Origin: Nitrososphaera sp. UBA217
GTDB lineage: Archaea > Thermoproteota > Nitrososphaeria > Nitrososphaerales > Nitrososphaeraceae
Direction of reading: 5' to 3'
Assembly (NCBI GenBank): GCA_002501845.1
Contig: DAOL01000028.1
Span: forward strand, 214-21,176
Length of the DNA stretch: 20,963 bases
The position numbers were made by a program, and so were the translations under genes. The notes under the pieces are model-generated. The model did not search any database. It saw only the letters and a list, made by a program, of their open reading frames with translations, and was not told the origin of the DNA. This document shows positions 14,304 to 20,963 of this stretch, piece after piece (position 1 is the stretch's first letter; each line of letters starts with the position of its first letter).

Positions 14304-15779
14304 ATGGTCGCTAATTACGACGAGGTAATGAAACTTGCGCTGGAGCGCGGCTTCTACTTTCCAAGTTGCGAGATTTACGCGGACGCCCCTGCCGGTTTTT
14401 GGGAGTACGGCCCGACAGGCGTCAATATGAAGAACAAGTTTGTCGAGCTGTGGCGGCGCGAGTTAGTACGACGCGACGGCATGATGGAGATCGACGGATG
14501 CCAAATAATGAGCAAGAGCGTCTTTGTTGCTTCGGGCCACATCGGCAACTTCACCGATCCAATTTTAAGGTGCACAAAATGCAACTCTACATTTCGCGCA
14601 GACCGATACGTTACGGAAAAGACTGGCGAGAATGTGCCTGAGAGGATGGCAGATGAGGAGATAAACGCTCTTGTCAAGAAATACAATTTGCGCTGCCCAA
14701 ACTGTAAAAGCGAATTTGGCGGCGTAAGCAGGTTCAACATGATGTTTAGAGTTGGCATCGGGCCGGCAGCGGAGGAAGCGTATCTGCGGCCGGAAACCTG
14801 CCAGACCATATTTGTCGACTTTGCCCGAGTCTTCAAGACAATGCGCGGCCGGCTGCCGCTTGGAGTCGCGCAGGTGGGCAAAAGCTTCCGCAACGAAATT
14901 GCGCCAAGGCAGAGCCTTCTTAGGCTAAGGGAATTCTACCAGGCCGAGATCGAAGTATTTTGCAACCCGAGCAGGCTTGACGAGTTGCCAAAGTTCGAGG
15001 AAATCAAGGACACGATTCTGCGGCTGTCTGACGGGTCGTCAATAACCGAGGCAACTGCCGAGGAAGCGGTGAGGAAAGGGCTGATACCGAACAAGCTCGT
15101 CGCCTACTACCTGGCTCTTCTTATTGAATTCTACGACAAGACCGGCGTCGATGTTAGGCGCAGCCGGTATCGCCGGCTGTCGGACGACGAAAAGGCCTTT
15201 TATGCTTCCATTGCGTTTGATTTTGAGGTAGAGACCAGCATAGGGTGGCTGGAGCTCGTGGCATGCAACTACCGCTCTGACTATGACCTGAAGGGACACG
15301 GCACGACCAGCAAGCAGAACCTGGAAGTAGTTGATCCTACAGATCAGACTAAAGTGCTGCCACATGTGTTCGAGCTGTCGATGGGAATAGACAGGAGCAT
15401 CTATACAATCTTGGAGCACTGCTACTATGAAGACGAGAAGCACGACGACAGGGTCGTCTTGGGACTCAAGCCTTACCTCGCGCCCGTCCTGGTGGGCATA
15501 TTGCCTCTTATGACAAAGGACGGGCTAGGCGAAAAGGCGCGCAAGATCCATTCAGACCTCAAACTTGACTTTGACACCTTTTACGACGAGTCAGGGTCCA
15601 TCGGCCGGCGCTACCGCAGGCTTGAAGAGGTCGGCGCGCCGTTTGCGATTACAATCGACCAGACCACGATGCAGGATGACACCGTAACGGTAAGGCATAG
15701 GGACACGATGCAGCAGGAAAGGGTCAAGACGTCAGAATTGCGGCAGTACATGAATAACGCGCTTGCAGCAAGAAATTAA
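14304..15779 (+). CDS. glyS: Glycyl-tRNA synthetase, archaeal/eukaryotic alpha2 type
   Basis: Charges tRNA-Gly in the cytoplasm; class II synthetase of 491 residues, shorter than many relatives (550-600). It opens with MKLALERGFYFPSCEIY and GFWEYGPTG, and has SGHIGNFTDP before a zinc site, C90/C93 (CTKC) and C131/C134 (CPNC). Motif 2 is FRNEIAPRQ...LREF at about 195-211, and motif 3 is ELSMGIDRS, followed by the anticodon-binding domain (APVLVGILPL). I start at ATG 14304: the frame is open further upstream to 14004, but that part is antisense to the aminotransferase and unlike any GlyRS. It is followed after 24 nt by a zinc-finger gene, probably on the same transcript. Confidence 0.95.
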   Translation: MVANYDEVMKLALERGFYFPSCEIYADAPAGFWEYGPTGVNMKNKFVELWRRELVRRDGMMEIDGCQIMSKSVFVASGHIGNFTDPILRCTKCNSTFRADRYVTEKTGENVPERMADEEINALVKKYNLRCPNCKSEFGGVSRFNMMFRVGIGPAAEEAYLRPETCQTIFVDFARVFKTMRGRLPLGVAQVGKSFRNEIAPRQSLLRLREFYQAEIEVFCNPSRLDELPKFEEIKDTILRLSDGSSITEATAEEAVRKGLIPNKLVAYYLALLIEFYDKTGVDVRRSRYRRLSDDEKAFYASIAFDFEVETSIGWLELVACNYRSDYDLKGHGTTSKQNLEVVDPTDQTKVLPHVFELSMGIDRSIYTILEHCYYEDEKHDDRVVLGLKPYLAPVLVGILPLMTKDGLGEKARKIHSDLKLDFDTFYDESGSIGRRYRRLEEVGAPFAITIDQTTMQDDTVTVRHRDTMQQERVKTSELRQYMNNALAARN

Positions 15780-15803
15780 AATCGCGAGTGGGCAAACAAC
15801 ATC

Positions 15804-16187
15804 GTGAAAGGCCGAAAAGGGATAGCGTCCGGCGACGAGATACCGCCAGAAAAGTGGCTTGTCGCCTACCGCAACCCTACTTCGAAAAAACGCCCTGGGG
15901 GCTCTGTCTTTATGCGCCAGTTCTACGCGCCCGGCTATTATGAAGCCTACGACACCGTCCTGACTCACGCCGAAAAGATGAACCTTGAAGTGCTGTGGTT
16001 CCGTGAAAAGCGGTCCTGTGAGTCCTTCCTTAACCGCGACTTTCCCGAGCTGGAAGCAATTTGCACCTACTGCAACAAGAAATTCGGCCACACCGAGCCA
16101 GTGCCGTGCAGCCAGGAGGGCTGTATCGCCGAGTTCTGTTCAAGGGGCTGCATGGCAGAGCACAGGGCAATGCGGCACAAAAACTAG
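15804..16187 (+). CDS. Small protein with C-terminal zinc-finger, downstream of GlyRS
   Basis: A 127-residue protein, GTG start, 24 nt after glyS. The N-terminal 80 residues are a basic, aromatic domain that I do not recognise (WLVAYRNPTSKKRPGG, then FYAPGYYEAYD). The C-terminus holds a compact Cys/His cluster: CTYC, then C, GC, FC, GC and MAEHRAMRH, about seven Cys and two to three His. The spacing is like treble-clef fingers of the MYND/HIT type, able to bind two zinc ions. It may be a protein- or RNA-binding factor; co-transcription with GlyRS hints at translation but does not prove it. The start is set by the absence of another upstream codon; no ribosome site is obvious. Confidence 0.75.
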   Translation: MKGRKGIASGDEIPPEKWLVAYRNPTSKKRPGGSVFMRQFYAPGYYEAYDTVLTHAEKMNLEVLWFREKRSCESFLNRDFPELEAICTYCNKKFGHTEPVPCSQEGCIAEFCSRGCMAEHRAMRHKN

Positions 16188-16251
16188 CCAGGCTGTGTGC
16201 AATTCAGCAGGATTGGCGGATTGATACTAAAATAATAACCGGAATATTCGA

Positions 16252-16815
16252 TCAGTGTTTGGCCAGTTTAAGCGTTGCCAAGCGGACACGCTCAGGGTCT
16301 CCCCTGAATTGATCAAGGCAGCGCGACGAATACTGTGCAGGTGCGCCTTCGCGTTGATCCATCAAGTGAAATCCTATTGAGAGGAAGCTAGTCTTGAGCT
16401 GGGTGACCCATTTCACATATGCCTCGTCGGTCACAGGCTGCAAAAGCTCGTCAGTCAATTCCGTGACAAGCTCAAGCGTCCCGCCCAATTTCAGCTTTGA
16501 ATAAACTGCTTTGTAGAACGGTTTCCAACTGTCCTCTTTTTTTTCATCAATGAATCTTGGGTCTGGCAGCACTGCTATGAATCCGTCAACCGAGCCATCT
16601 GGAAATGTCGGGAGTATGTCTTCAAAAGAGCCGCCCAAAATCATGAGATTGGAAAGCGTAATTCTTGATTGCGCCAGCCGGGACTGCTCTTTGTCGCGTT
16701 CGATGCCCACAAATAGTGAATCGCCATCGCGCTGGGCAAGGCTCTCCAGTAGCCTGCCATCGCCCATCCCAAGCTCTACGATTACTCTTGGATAAGAAGA
16801 AAACCTTTCCAGCAT
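16252..16815 (-). CDS. SAM-dependent methyltransferase, TrmB-like
   Basis: A 187-residue class I methyltransferase. The SAM loop is VIVELGMGDGRLLE (11-24), the acidic end of strand 2 is GIERDKEQ, and a motif IV-like LPDPRFIDEKK is followed by the late motif LKLGGTLELVTELTDELL. The combination of a PDP-type motif and TE(L)TD late in the fold resembles TrmB, the tRNA m7G46 methyltransferase, but the conserved FPDPWPK form is changed, so the substrate is open. It starts one base inside the stop of the MIP18-PqqD gene (TGATG) and so is translationally coupled to it. It converges on the zinc-finger gene across 64 bases. Confidence 0.8.
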   Translation of the reverse strand: MLERFSSYPRVIVELGMGDGRLLESLAQRDGDSLFVGIERDKEQSRLAQSRITLSNLMILGGSFEDILPTFPDGSVDGFIAVLPDPRFIDEKKEDSWKPFYKAVYSKLKLGGTLELVTELTDELLQPVTDEAYVKWVTQLKTSFLSIGFHLMDQREGAPAQYSSRCLDQFRGDPERVRLATLKLAKH

Positions 16816-17414
16816 CAGGCTTTTAGCAGCTCAGCTTCAAGCAATTGTTGAACCAATTGGACGACTTCCTGCTCGACCTGCTGCCTGGGCATTCCAAGCT
16901 TTGCTGAAAACTGGTCGGTAAGCTGGTTCATCGTCTTGGTACCGTCACAAGTATTCCAAAATTCGACGATCGCTTCGTTTACCATGAATCCTTGATCCTT
17001 GTCATTTGCAATAATGAGCGAACCGTCTTCCTGCTTTGCAAACCTACCAACCTTGAGCGGCCTGCTTTTTTCATAGTCGATCTGGAAGCGCAACTTGGGT
17101 TTGCCAAAGCCCAGCTGTTCGCGCACGTCCGGGTTCATCTTTTCGAGGCTCCATGGCGGATCCCATACAATCTCCACATTGATGCTGCCGATCCCGTTTA
17201 TTTTGCCGACATAGCGCTTGACATCGCTTACCAGAGTATCGTGAAGAGGGCAGCCTCTTGTGGTCATTGTCATTTTGATGTCCACATCAGTTCCACCGGC
17301 AACCTTGATTCCATAAATGAGCCCAAGGTCAACTACGTTGACGGGGATTTCCGGGTCCATACATTTTTTCAGAGCGTCATACACCTGCGCTTCTGTGACC
17401 GCTTTTTGGGACAT
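16815..17414 (-). CDS. MIP18 (DUF59/SufT-like) domain fused to a PqqD-like domain
   Basis: A 199-residue two-domain protein. Residues 1-105 are a MIP18/PaaD-SufT domain: DPEIPVNVVDLGLIYGI, the cysteine in MTTRGCPLHD (C55) and WDPPWSLEKMNPDVREQLG. This family assists iron-sulfur cluster delivery. Residues about 126-199 match PqqD, a small winged-helix peptide chaperone: SLIIANDKDQGFMVNEA, IVEFWNTCDGTKT and LTDQFSAKLGMP with a helical end. PqqD domains normally hand peptides to radical-SAM enzymes, but here one is attached to an Fe-S assembly domain, and no radical-SAM gene is in the window. The ATG is preceded by a palindromic AT-rich element. It is coupled to a methyltransferase gene downstream. 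Confidence 0.85.
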   Translation of the reverse strand: MSQKAVTEAQVYDALKKCMDPEIPVNVVDLGLIYGIKVAGGTDVDIKMTMTTRGCPLHDTLVSDVKRYVGKINGIGSINVEIVWDPPWSLEKMNPDVREQLGFGKPKLRFQIDYEKSRPLKVGRFAKQEDGSLIIANDKDQGFMVNEAIVEFWNTCDGTKTMNQLTDQFSAKLGMPRQQVEQEVVQLVQQLLEAELLKA

Positions 17415-17442
17415 TCTAGCTACACTAAGGTGGGCAAAAACA

Positions 17443-17459
17443 TGATAAATACTTTATCA
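17443..17459. repeat. Perfect 7-bp inverted repeat, TGATAAA-TAC-TTTATCA
   Basis: It sits between the mtnA stop (17465) and the MIP18-PqqD start (17414). On the minus strand it contains ATTTATCA about 30 nt from the ATG, so it could be the TATA box plus an operator. It is also followed on that strand by TGTTTTT, as in a weak hairpin terminator for mtnA. The choice cannot be made from sequence. Confidence 0.5.
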
Positions 17460-17464
17460 ACAAG

Positions 17465-18508
17465 CTAGCCTAGAAGCGCCTTGAGGTTCTTCTCGAAAGG
17501 AGGCATGAGAACCCCGCGTTCGGTGATTATGCCTGTAATAAGCTCAGGAGGCGTCATGTCAAACGCCGGATTGAAGACTCTTACCCTCTTGGGCGCGATC
17601 CTCTTTTTGCCCACTTTGACCACTTCATCGACAGATCTTTCCTCGATGACAACGTCTTCTGGACTGCTTTCAAAATCAAATGTCGACAAAGGAGCTGCAA
17701 CGTAGAACGGAACCTTGTGCCTGTTTGCAAGGATTGCCACTTGATAAGTGCCGATTTTGTTGAATACATGTCCCGTCCGCAACACTCTGTCTGCGCCGAC
17801 GATCACGCGGCTGATGGCACCCTTTGCCATCATATGGCCCACTGCAGTGTCGGGTATCAGGCTGACATCTATTCCGTCATGCTGGAGCTCAAATGCCGTA
17901 AGCCGCGAGCCCTGCATTACTGGCCTGGTTTCAGTCGCAATGACACTGAGGCGCTTGCCGGATTCCCTCGCCGCCCTGATCACGCCAAGCGCGGTTCCGT
18001 AGGCAACTGTTGCAAGAGAGCCGGCGTTGCAGTGGGTGAGCACGACTTCGCCGTCCCTGAAGAGCTTTGCACCGATTGCCCCCATCTGCCGGTTAGCGTG
18101 GATGTCTTCCTCGGACATTTTGAGAGCTTCATCAAGCACGACTTTTTTGGCCTCATGCAACACTCTCGCTTTCTTCGCCTTGTCCATTACCCTTTCTAGC
18201 GCCCAGAACAGGTTGACGGCCGTAGGGCGCGTCGCCCGTAAGGTGTTGAATGCGGTGTCAAGGTCGGTCATGAGCTCCTGCAGCGTTTTGGCCTTGCTCT
18301 CCTGCACTGCAAGGGCAAGCCCAAACGCTGCCGTGACTCCGATAGCAGGCGCACCCCTTACTACAAGCTTTTTTATCGCGTCGGCCACCTCCTTGTAGTC
18401 CTTGCATTTGACATAGACCAGCTTGTTTGGGAGCTTTGTCTGATCTATGAGCATTACAGAATTATTCTTCCAAGCGACTGTTAGCAAAAGGTGCAGGTTG
18501 CGCGCCAA
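17465..18508 (-). CDS. mtnA: S-methyl-5-thioribose-1-phosphate isomerase
   Basis: Cytoplasmic isomerase of the methionine salvage pathway, aldose to ketose, 347 residues. It belongs to the eIF2B-alpha/MtnA family. Visible blocks are VRGAPAIGVTAAFG, the catalytic cysteine in LTHCNAGSLAT (C160), ETRPVMQGSRLTAFEL, and the catalytic aspartate in IVGADRV (D240) followed by NKIGTYQVAILA and FYVAAPLSTFD. The numbering C160/D240 equals that of the Bacillus enzyme when the TTG at 18508 is used, which supports this start. A TATA-like element about 30 nt upstream fits a leaderless mRNA. Related archaeal ribose-1,5-bisphosphate isomerases are the main alternative. No methylthioadenosine phosphorylase gene is nearby. 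Confidence 0.9.
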   Translation of the reverse strand: MARNLHLLLTVAWKNNSVMLIDQTKLPNKLVYVKCKDYKEVADAIKKLVVRGAPAIGVTAAFGLALAVQESKAKTLQELMTDLDTAFNTLRATRPTAVNLFWALERVMDKAKKARVLHEAKKVVLDEALKMSEEDIHANRQMGAIGAKLFRDGEVVLTHCNAGSLATVAYGTALGVIRAARESGKRLSVIATETRPVMQGSRLTAFELQHDGIDVSLIPDTAVGHMMAKGAISRVIVGADRVLRTGHVFNKIGTYQVAILANRHKVPFYVAAPLSTFDFESSPEDVVIEERSVDEVVKVGKKRIAPKRVRVFNPAFDMTPPELITGIITERGVLMPPFEKNLKALLG

Positions 18509-18533
18509 ACATCTGAAATCTTTTTTCGGGCGG

Positions 18534-18542
18534 TATTAAACC
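18534..18542 (-). promoter_or_regulatory. TATA box of mtnA
   Basis: The minus strand reads GGTTTAATA, about 30 nt before the TTG start and touching the stop codon of the upstream dehydrogenase gene. The spacing fits a leaderless transcript. Confidence 0.45.
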
Positions 18543-19918
18543 TAACTAGGCTTGCCTATTGAAGCGAATCTGCCCTCGGCAAACTTGGACGTGTCGAGAA
18601 TGCCGCGCCCGTCGTACACCGGCGTCCCCCCGAGGTCTTGCTGCGTTAAGTTGCGGTATTCCGGGTGGTCAGAAACCAGTATCACAAGGTCAGCACCTTG
18701 CACCGCCTTTAAGAGGCTCGACGTCAGCATGATGTCCTGCGGCAGGCTCGGGTCACTTGCCACAAGCGGATCGTGGACGCGGATCTCTTTCACTTTTAAC
18801 TTTTTCAGTTCTTCAATTATCTTGTAGGTGGGCGACATACGGGTGTCAGACACTCCTCCTCGGAATGCAAGGCCAAGAAGTGCAATGATGGATTGCGAAG
18901 CGCCTGTTCCATCAATCAGTTTCACAGCTTCGCCGACGCAATAAGCCGGCATCGAGTCATTGACGTTCCTCCCAAGCCGGGTGATGTTGCATTCGACCTT
19001 CCTGATGTCTGCCGTGTGGAGTATGAACTGTGGGTACACCGGTATGCACGCGCCGCCAACTCCGGCTCCTGGCTTGTGTATGTGGCAGAATGGCTGCGAG
19101 TTGGCCGCTTCCCTTGCTTCCCAAAAGTTGACTCCTACCTTTTCACAAAACTTTGCCAATTCGTTTGCAAGCGCAATGTTGACATCACGGTAGACACCTT
19201 CGAGGAGTTTCTCGGTTTCTGCGGCCCTCATGCTGCTCATGCTGATCACGCCTTTCTTTGCGACCAGTGAATAGAGCTTGCTTCCGATTTCCAGGCTCTT
19301 TGGGCCGGCGCCTGCAACGACAGCAGGGTATCTTTCTTCAATGTCCTCGATCGCCCTGCCTTCGTAGATCCGTTCCGGGTTGTAAACCATGTAAAAGTCG
19401 CGCTCGACTTGCAGCCCGCTTTCCTTCTCTAGGATCGGCAGAATTACGTCCTCTGATGTGCCAGGCGGCACGCTCGGGTTGAGTGATACAATGTCGCCCT
19501 TTTTCAGACCGCGCCCGATTGCAGACGCAACCTGCTTTATCGCCGCTAGGTCTGCAGAAAATGAGTCGGTGAGCAGTACCGGCACGCATATCAATTTGAA
19601 ATGGGCATCCTGTGATGCCTTCATAAGATCGTCGTAAACATGAAACTTCTTATCCTTAAGGCCCTTTGAAAAAGCCTCGTTCACTCCAGGCTCTGGCACA
19701 TGAGTTTTGCCCTTCCTTGCATTTTCAAGCACCTGTGGGGACTTATCGACGCCTAAAACATATGCGCCGGCACGGAGCCATGCCGAAGCAAGAGGAGATC
19801 CCACGTGTCCGAGGCCATAGACCGCGATCTTGTATTCGCCGGATCTGACCTTTCTTGCGAGATCTGAATTGCCGTTGTACTTGCTGGCTGAAACTGCCTT
19901 GACTTTGGCGCGCTTCAT
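18542..19918 (-). CDS. UDP-sugar dehydrogenase (UDP-ManNAc/UDP-Glc dehydrogenase family)
   Basis: Makes a nucleotide-activated uronic acid by two NAD-dependent oxidations in the cytoplasm; 458 residues. The NAD motif is YGLGHVGSPLAS (34-45). VPPGTSEDVILP and VYNPERIYEGRAI follow, then the central lysine in RAAETEKLLEG (K237), and the catalytic cysteine is C291 in GAGVGGACIPVYP. The third domain has LGLAFRGGVSDTRMSPT. The YNPERI-type sequence and length point to the WecC/UDP-N-acetylmannosamine group rather than UDP-glucose, but this is not decisive. The product could feed S-layer or lipid-linked glycan synthesis. The first 28 residues are a basic extension before the Rossmann fold. A TATA element lies 30 nt before the ATG. 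Confidence 0.9.
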   Translation of the reverse strand: MKRAKVKAVSASKYNGNSDLARKVRSGEYKIAVYGLGHVGSPLASAWLRAGAYVLGVDKSPQVLENARKGKTHVPEPGVNEAFSKGLKDKKFHVYDDLMKASQDAHFKLICVPVLLTDSFSADLAAIKQVASAIGRGLKKGDIVSLNPSVPPGTSEDVILPILEKESGLQVERDFYMVYNPERIYEGRAIEDIEERYPAVVAGAGPKSLEIGSKLYSLVAKKGVISMSSMRAAETEKLLEGVYRDVNIALANELAKFCEKVGVNFWEAREAANSQPFCHIHKPGAGVGGACIPVYPQFILHTADIRKVECNITRLGRNVNDSMPAYCVGEAVKLIDGTGASQSIIALLGLAFRGGVSDTRMSPTYKIIEELKKLKVKEIRVHDPLVASDPSLPQDIMLTSSLLKAVQGADLVILVSDHPEYRNLTQQDLGGTPVYDGRGILDTSKFAEGRFASIGKPS

Positions 19919-19943
19919 ATTGCGCCAACATATAGTTTCTATT

Positions 19944-19953
19944 CATATATTAG
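19944..19953 (-). promoter_or_regulatory. TATA box of the UDP-sugar dehydrogenase gene
   Basis: The minus strand reads CTAATATATG, centred about 30 nt before ATG 19918. Confidence 0.5.
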
Positions 19954-19979
19954 AGTTGATTTTGGTATCTCACAACACA

Positions 19980-19989
19980 GGTTAAATTC
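19980..19989 (+). promoter_or_regulatory. TATA box of the gene at 20013
   Basis: GGTTAAATTC is centred about 28 nt before the TTG start of the nucleotidyltransferase-like gene, as for a leaderless mRNA. It forms the other half of the divergent 94-base promoter region. Confidence 0.5.
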
Positions 19990-20012
19990 TTGCAGCTTCC
20001 AATACCGCATGA

Positions 20013-20870
20013 TTGCCCACGGTGCCAGCAGCGGTCAGGAAATTTGCCCACACCATTCCGCATCCGATAGCGTTGATCGGCTGCCGTGCATCAGAAATGT
20101 CATTTGAGTGCTGCGAGTATGATCTAGCGGTGTTTGCGCCTGCTAGCCAACACAACCGGGTTATTCAAGTGGAAGGCCTCGCATTCGAGCTCTTGCATCT
20201 GGCCTTGCCGGCAAGAGACCACATAGTCGTTCTGGGCGGCATGAAAGTGCTCAAGGACACCAACAAGTTCGATCTGTCGTCGGCAGCCAAGGGTATTGCG
20301 CCGGAAAAATACAGAAAGGCGCTATTTGCCGCAGGCAAAAAATCATTGATCAGCTCACTCTTTTCCCAGCAAAAAATGCGACAGGCCAATCACCCGACAG
20401 TGGCCGCCATGTGGCTCAAACTTGCGGCTTACAACTTCATAGGGGGGATGCTCGCTATATCTGGCTGCAGGCCGATGCCGCTCCATGAGCTGGAACAGGT
20501 GAGACAGGCCGATGCAAGGACCATGGCAGAAGGGGTTGAAGTCGCCCTTGAATGCATCGGGATTGAGAGGGGTACCCGGCCGGCGATCTCTCGATCCGTC
20601 AAAGCTATCAAGGAGTTAAAGTCAAAGGACTACGATAGCGATCTTTTTGTCTCAAAAGTAAATCATCTGCTTGGCCGCAGCATGTTAGCTGACTGCTACT
20701 ACTATGCCGGCAAGGTTGCAGCAAAAAACCTTGCAGGCAGGAAGGAGCTATTCTACAGCCGGTATTCAAAGCTGGTCAAGCTTGCGCTGGACCTATCAAG
20801 TGACATGCAACTACTTGAAAAGCTGCAAAAGCGACTGTTTAGGGCCGCAAACGGCGGCCTGAAGGGTTGA
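20013..20870 (+). CDS. Nucleotidyltransferase-like protein with helical C-terminal domain
   Basis: A 285-residue protein. The segment IALIGCRASEMSFECCEYDLAVFAP near residues 18-43 looks like a nucleotidyltransferase opening (G-S/C-R-A and a D-L pair), but the first acidic residue of the usual SDxDL pair is not clear, so activity is doubtful. After strand-rich LALPARDHIVVLGG comes a long helical part (residues about 80-280) without a known signature, for example MWLKLAAYNFIGGMLAIS and LFYSRYSKLVKLALDLS. No transmembrane prediction is strong. TTG 20013 is chosen because of the TATA spacing; GTG 20022 is an alternative. I know no named family with confidence. Confidence 0.7.
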   Translation: MPTVPAAVRKFAHTIPHPIALIGCRASEMSFECCEYDLAVFAPASQHNRVIQVEGLAFELLHLALPARDHIVVLGGMKVLKDTNKFDLSSAAKGIAPEKYRKALFAAGKKSLISSLFSQQKMRQANHPTVAAMWLKLAAYNFIGGMLAISGCRPMPLHELEQVRQADARTMAEGVEVALECIGIERGTRPAISRSVKAIKELKSKDYDSDLFVSKVNHLLGRSMLADCYYYAGKVAAKNLAGRKELFYSRYSKLVKLALDLSSDMQLLEKLQKRLFRAANGGLKG

Positions 20871-20963
20871 TTATTTCCTCCTAACGGTCAGCACCGGTGG
20901 CGCTGCGTCTCGGCCGATGACTCTAGCCAGCTCTAAGCCTCGCCTTGTACTTTAGATTTCTCG

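Noticed and set aside
17465..18508. Translation factor eIF2B alpha subunit or ribose-1,5-bisphosphate isomerase
   Set aside because: The catalytic Cys160 and Asp240 of MtnA are present in their family context, so the methionine-salvage isomerase is more likely.
20871..20963. End of a minus-strand gene at the right edge
   Set aside because: Two short frames end here (one closing LTVRRK at about 20872), but each is interrupted or too short within the window to support a gene call.

Overview
The window looks like the chromosome of an ammonia-oxidising thaumarchaeon of the Nitrososphaera type. Grounds: genes are archaeal in kind (archaeal/eukaryotic GlyRS, M48 HtpX, PspA with PspAA/PspAB partners, F420-dependent NADP reductase). 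The terminal oxidase cluster carries its own membrane-anchored blue-copper protein. Many genes have a TATA-like element about 25-30 nt upstream of the start codon, as expected for leaderless archaeal mRNAs, and TTG/GTG starts are common. Base composition is near 50% GC by eye. The genus is an inference.

Left part (1-5096, all minus strand): a heme-copper oxidase cluster. In transcription order it holds a histidine phosphatase, a short membrane subunit (first half of a split CoxB), the CuA subunit II, subunit I, a type I copper protein, a half-size heme A synthase, and a membrane protein with a His-rich mature N-terminus that runs off the left edge. Together they encode the oxidase, its probable electron donor, its heme a maker and a possible copper-handling factor.

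Middle-left (5097-8413): an unrecognised soluble protein, a low-gene-density stretch with small unannotatable reading frames, and a decayed corA magnesium transporter (internal deletion, one nonsense codon, two frameshifts). Then come intact npdG and a small two-helix membrane protein.

Centre (8460-11343): a membrane-stress module. PspA overlaps a PspAA-domain protein (ATGA) on the plus strand. Converging on it from the minus strand is HtpX overlapping PspAB (CTGA), where PspAB seems to start at CTG. A small 49-residue frame lies just upstream of htpX.

Right part (11529-20963): housekeeping and accessory genes. These are a 14-helix type MFS exporter, a class I aminotransferase, compact GlyRS followed by a small zinc-finger protein, a TrmB-like methyltransferase overlapping a MIP18-PqqD fusion protein, MtnA, a nucleotide-sugar dehydrogenase, and a divergent nucleotidyltransferase-like protein. 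No rRNA, tRNA, CRISPR array, insertion sequence or integrase was found.
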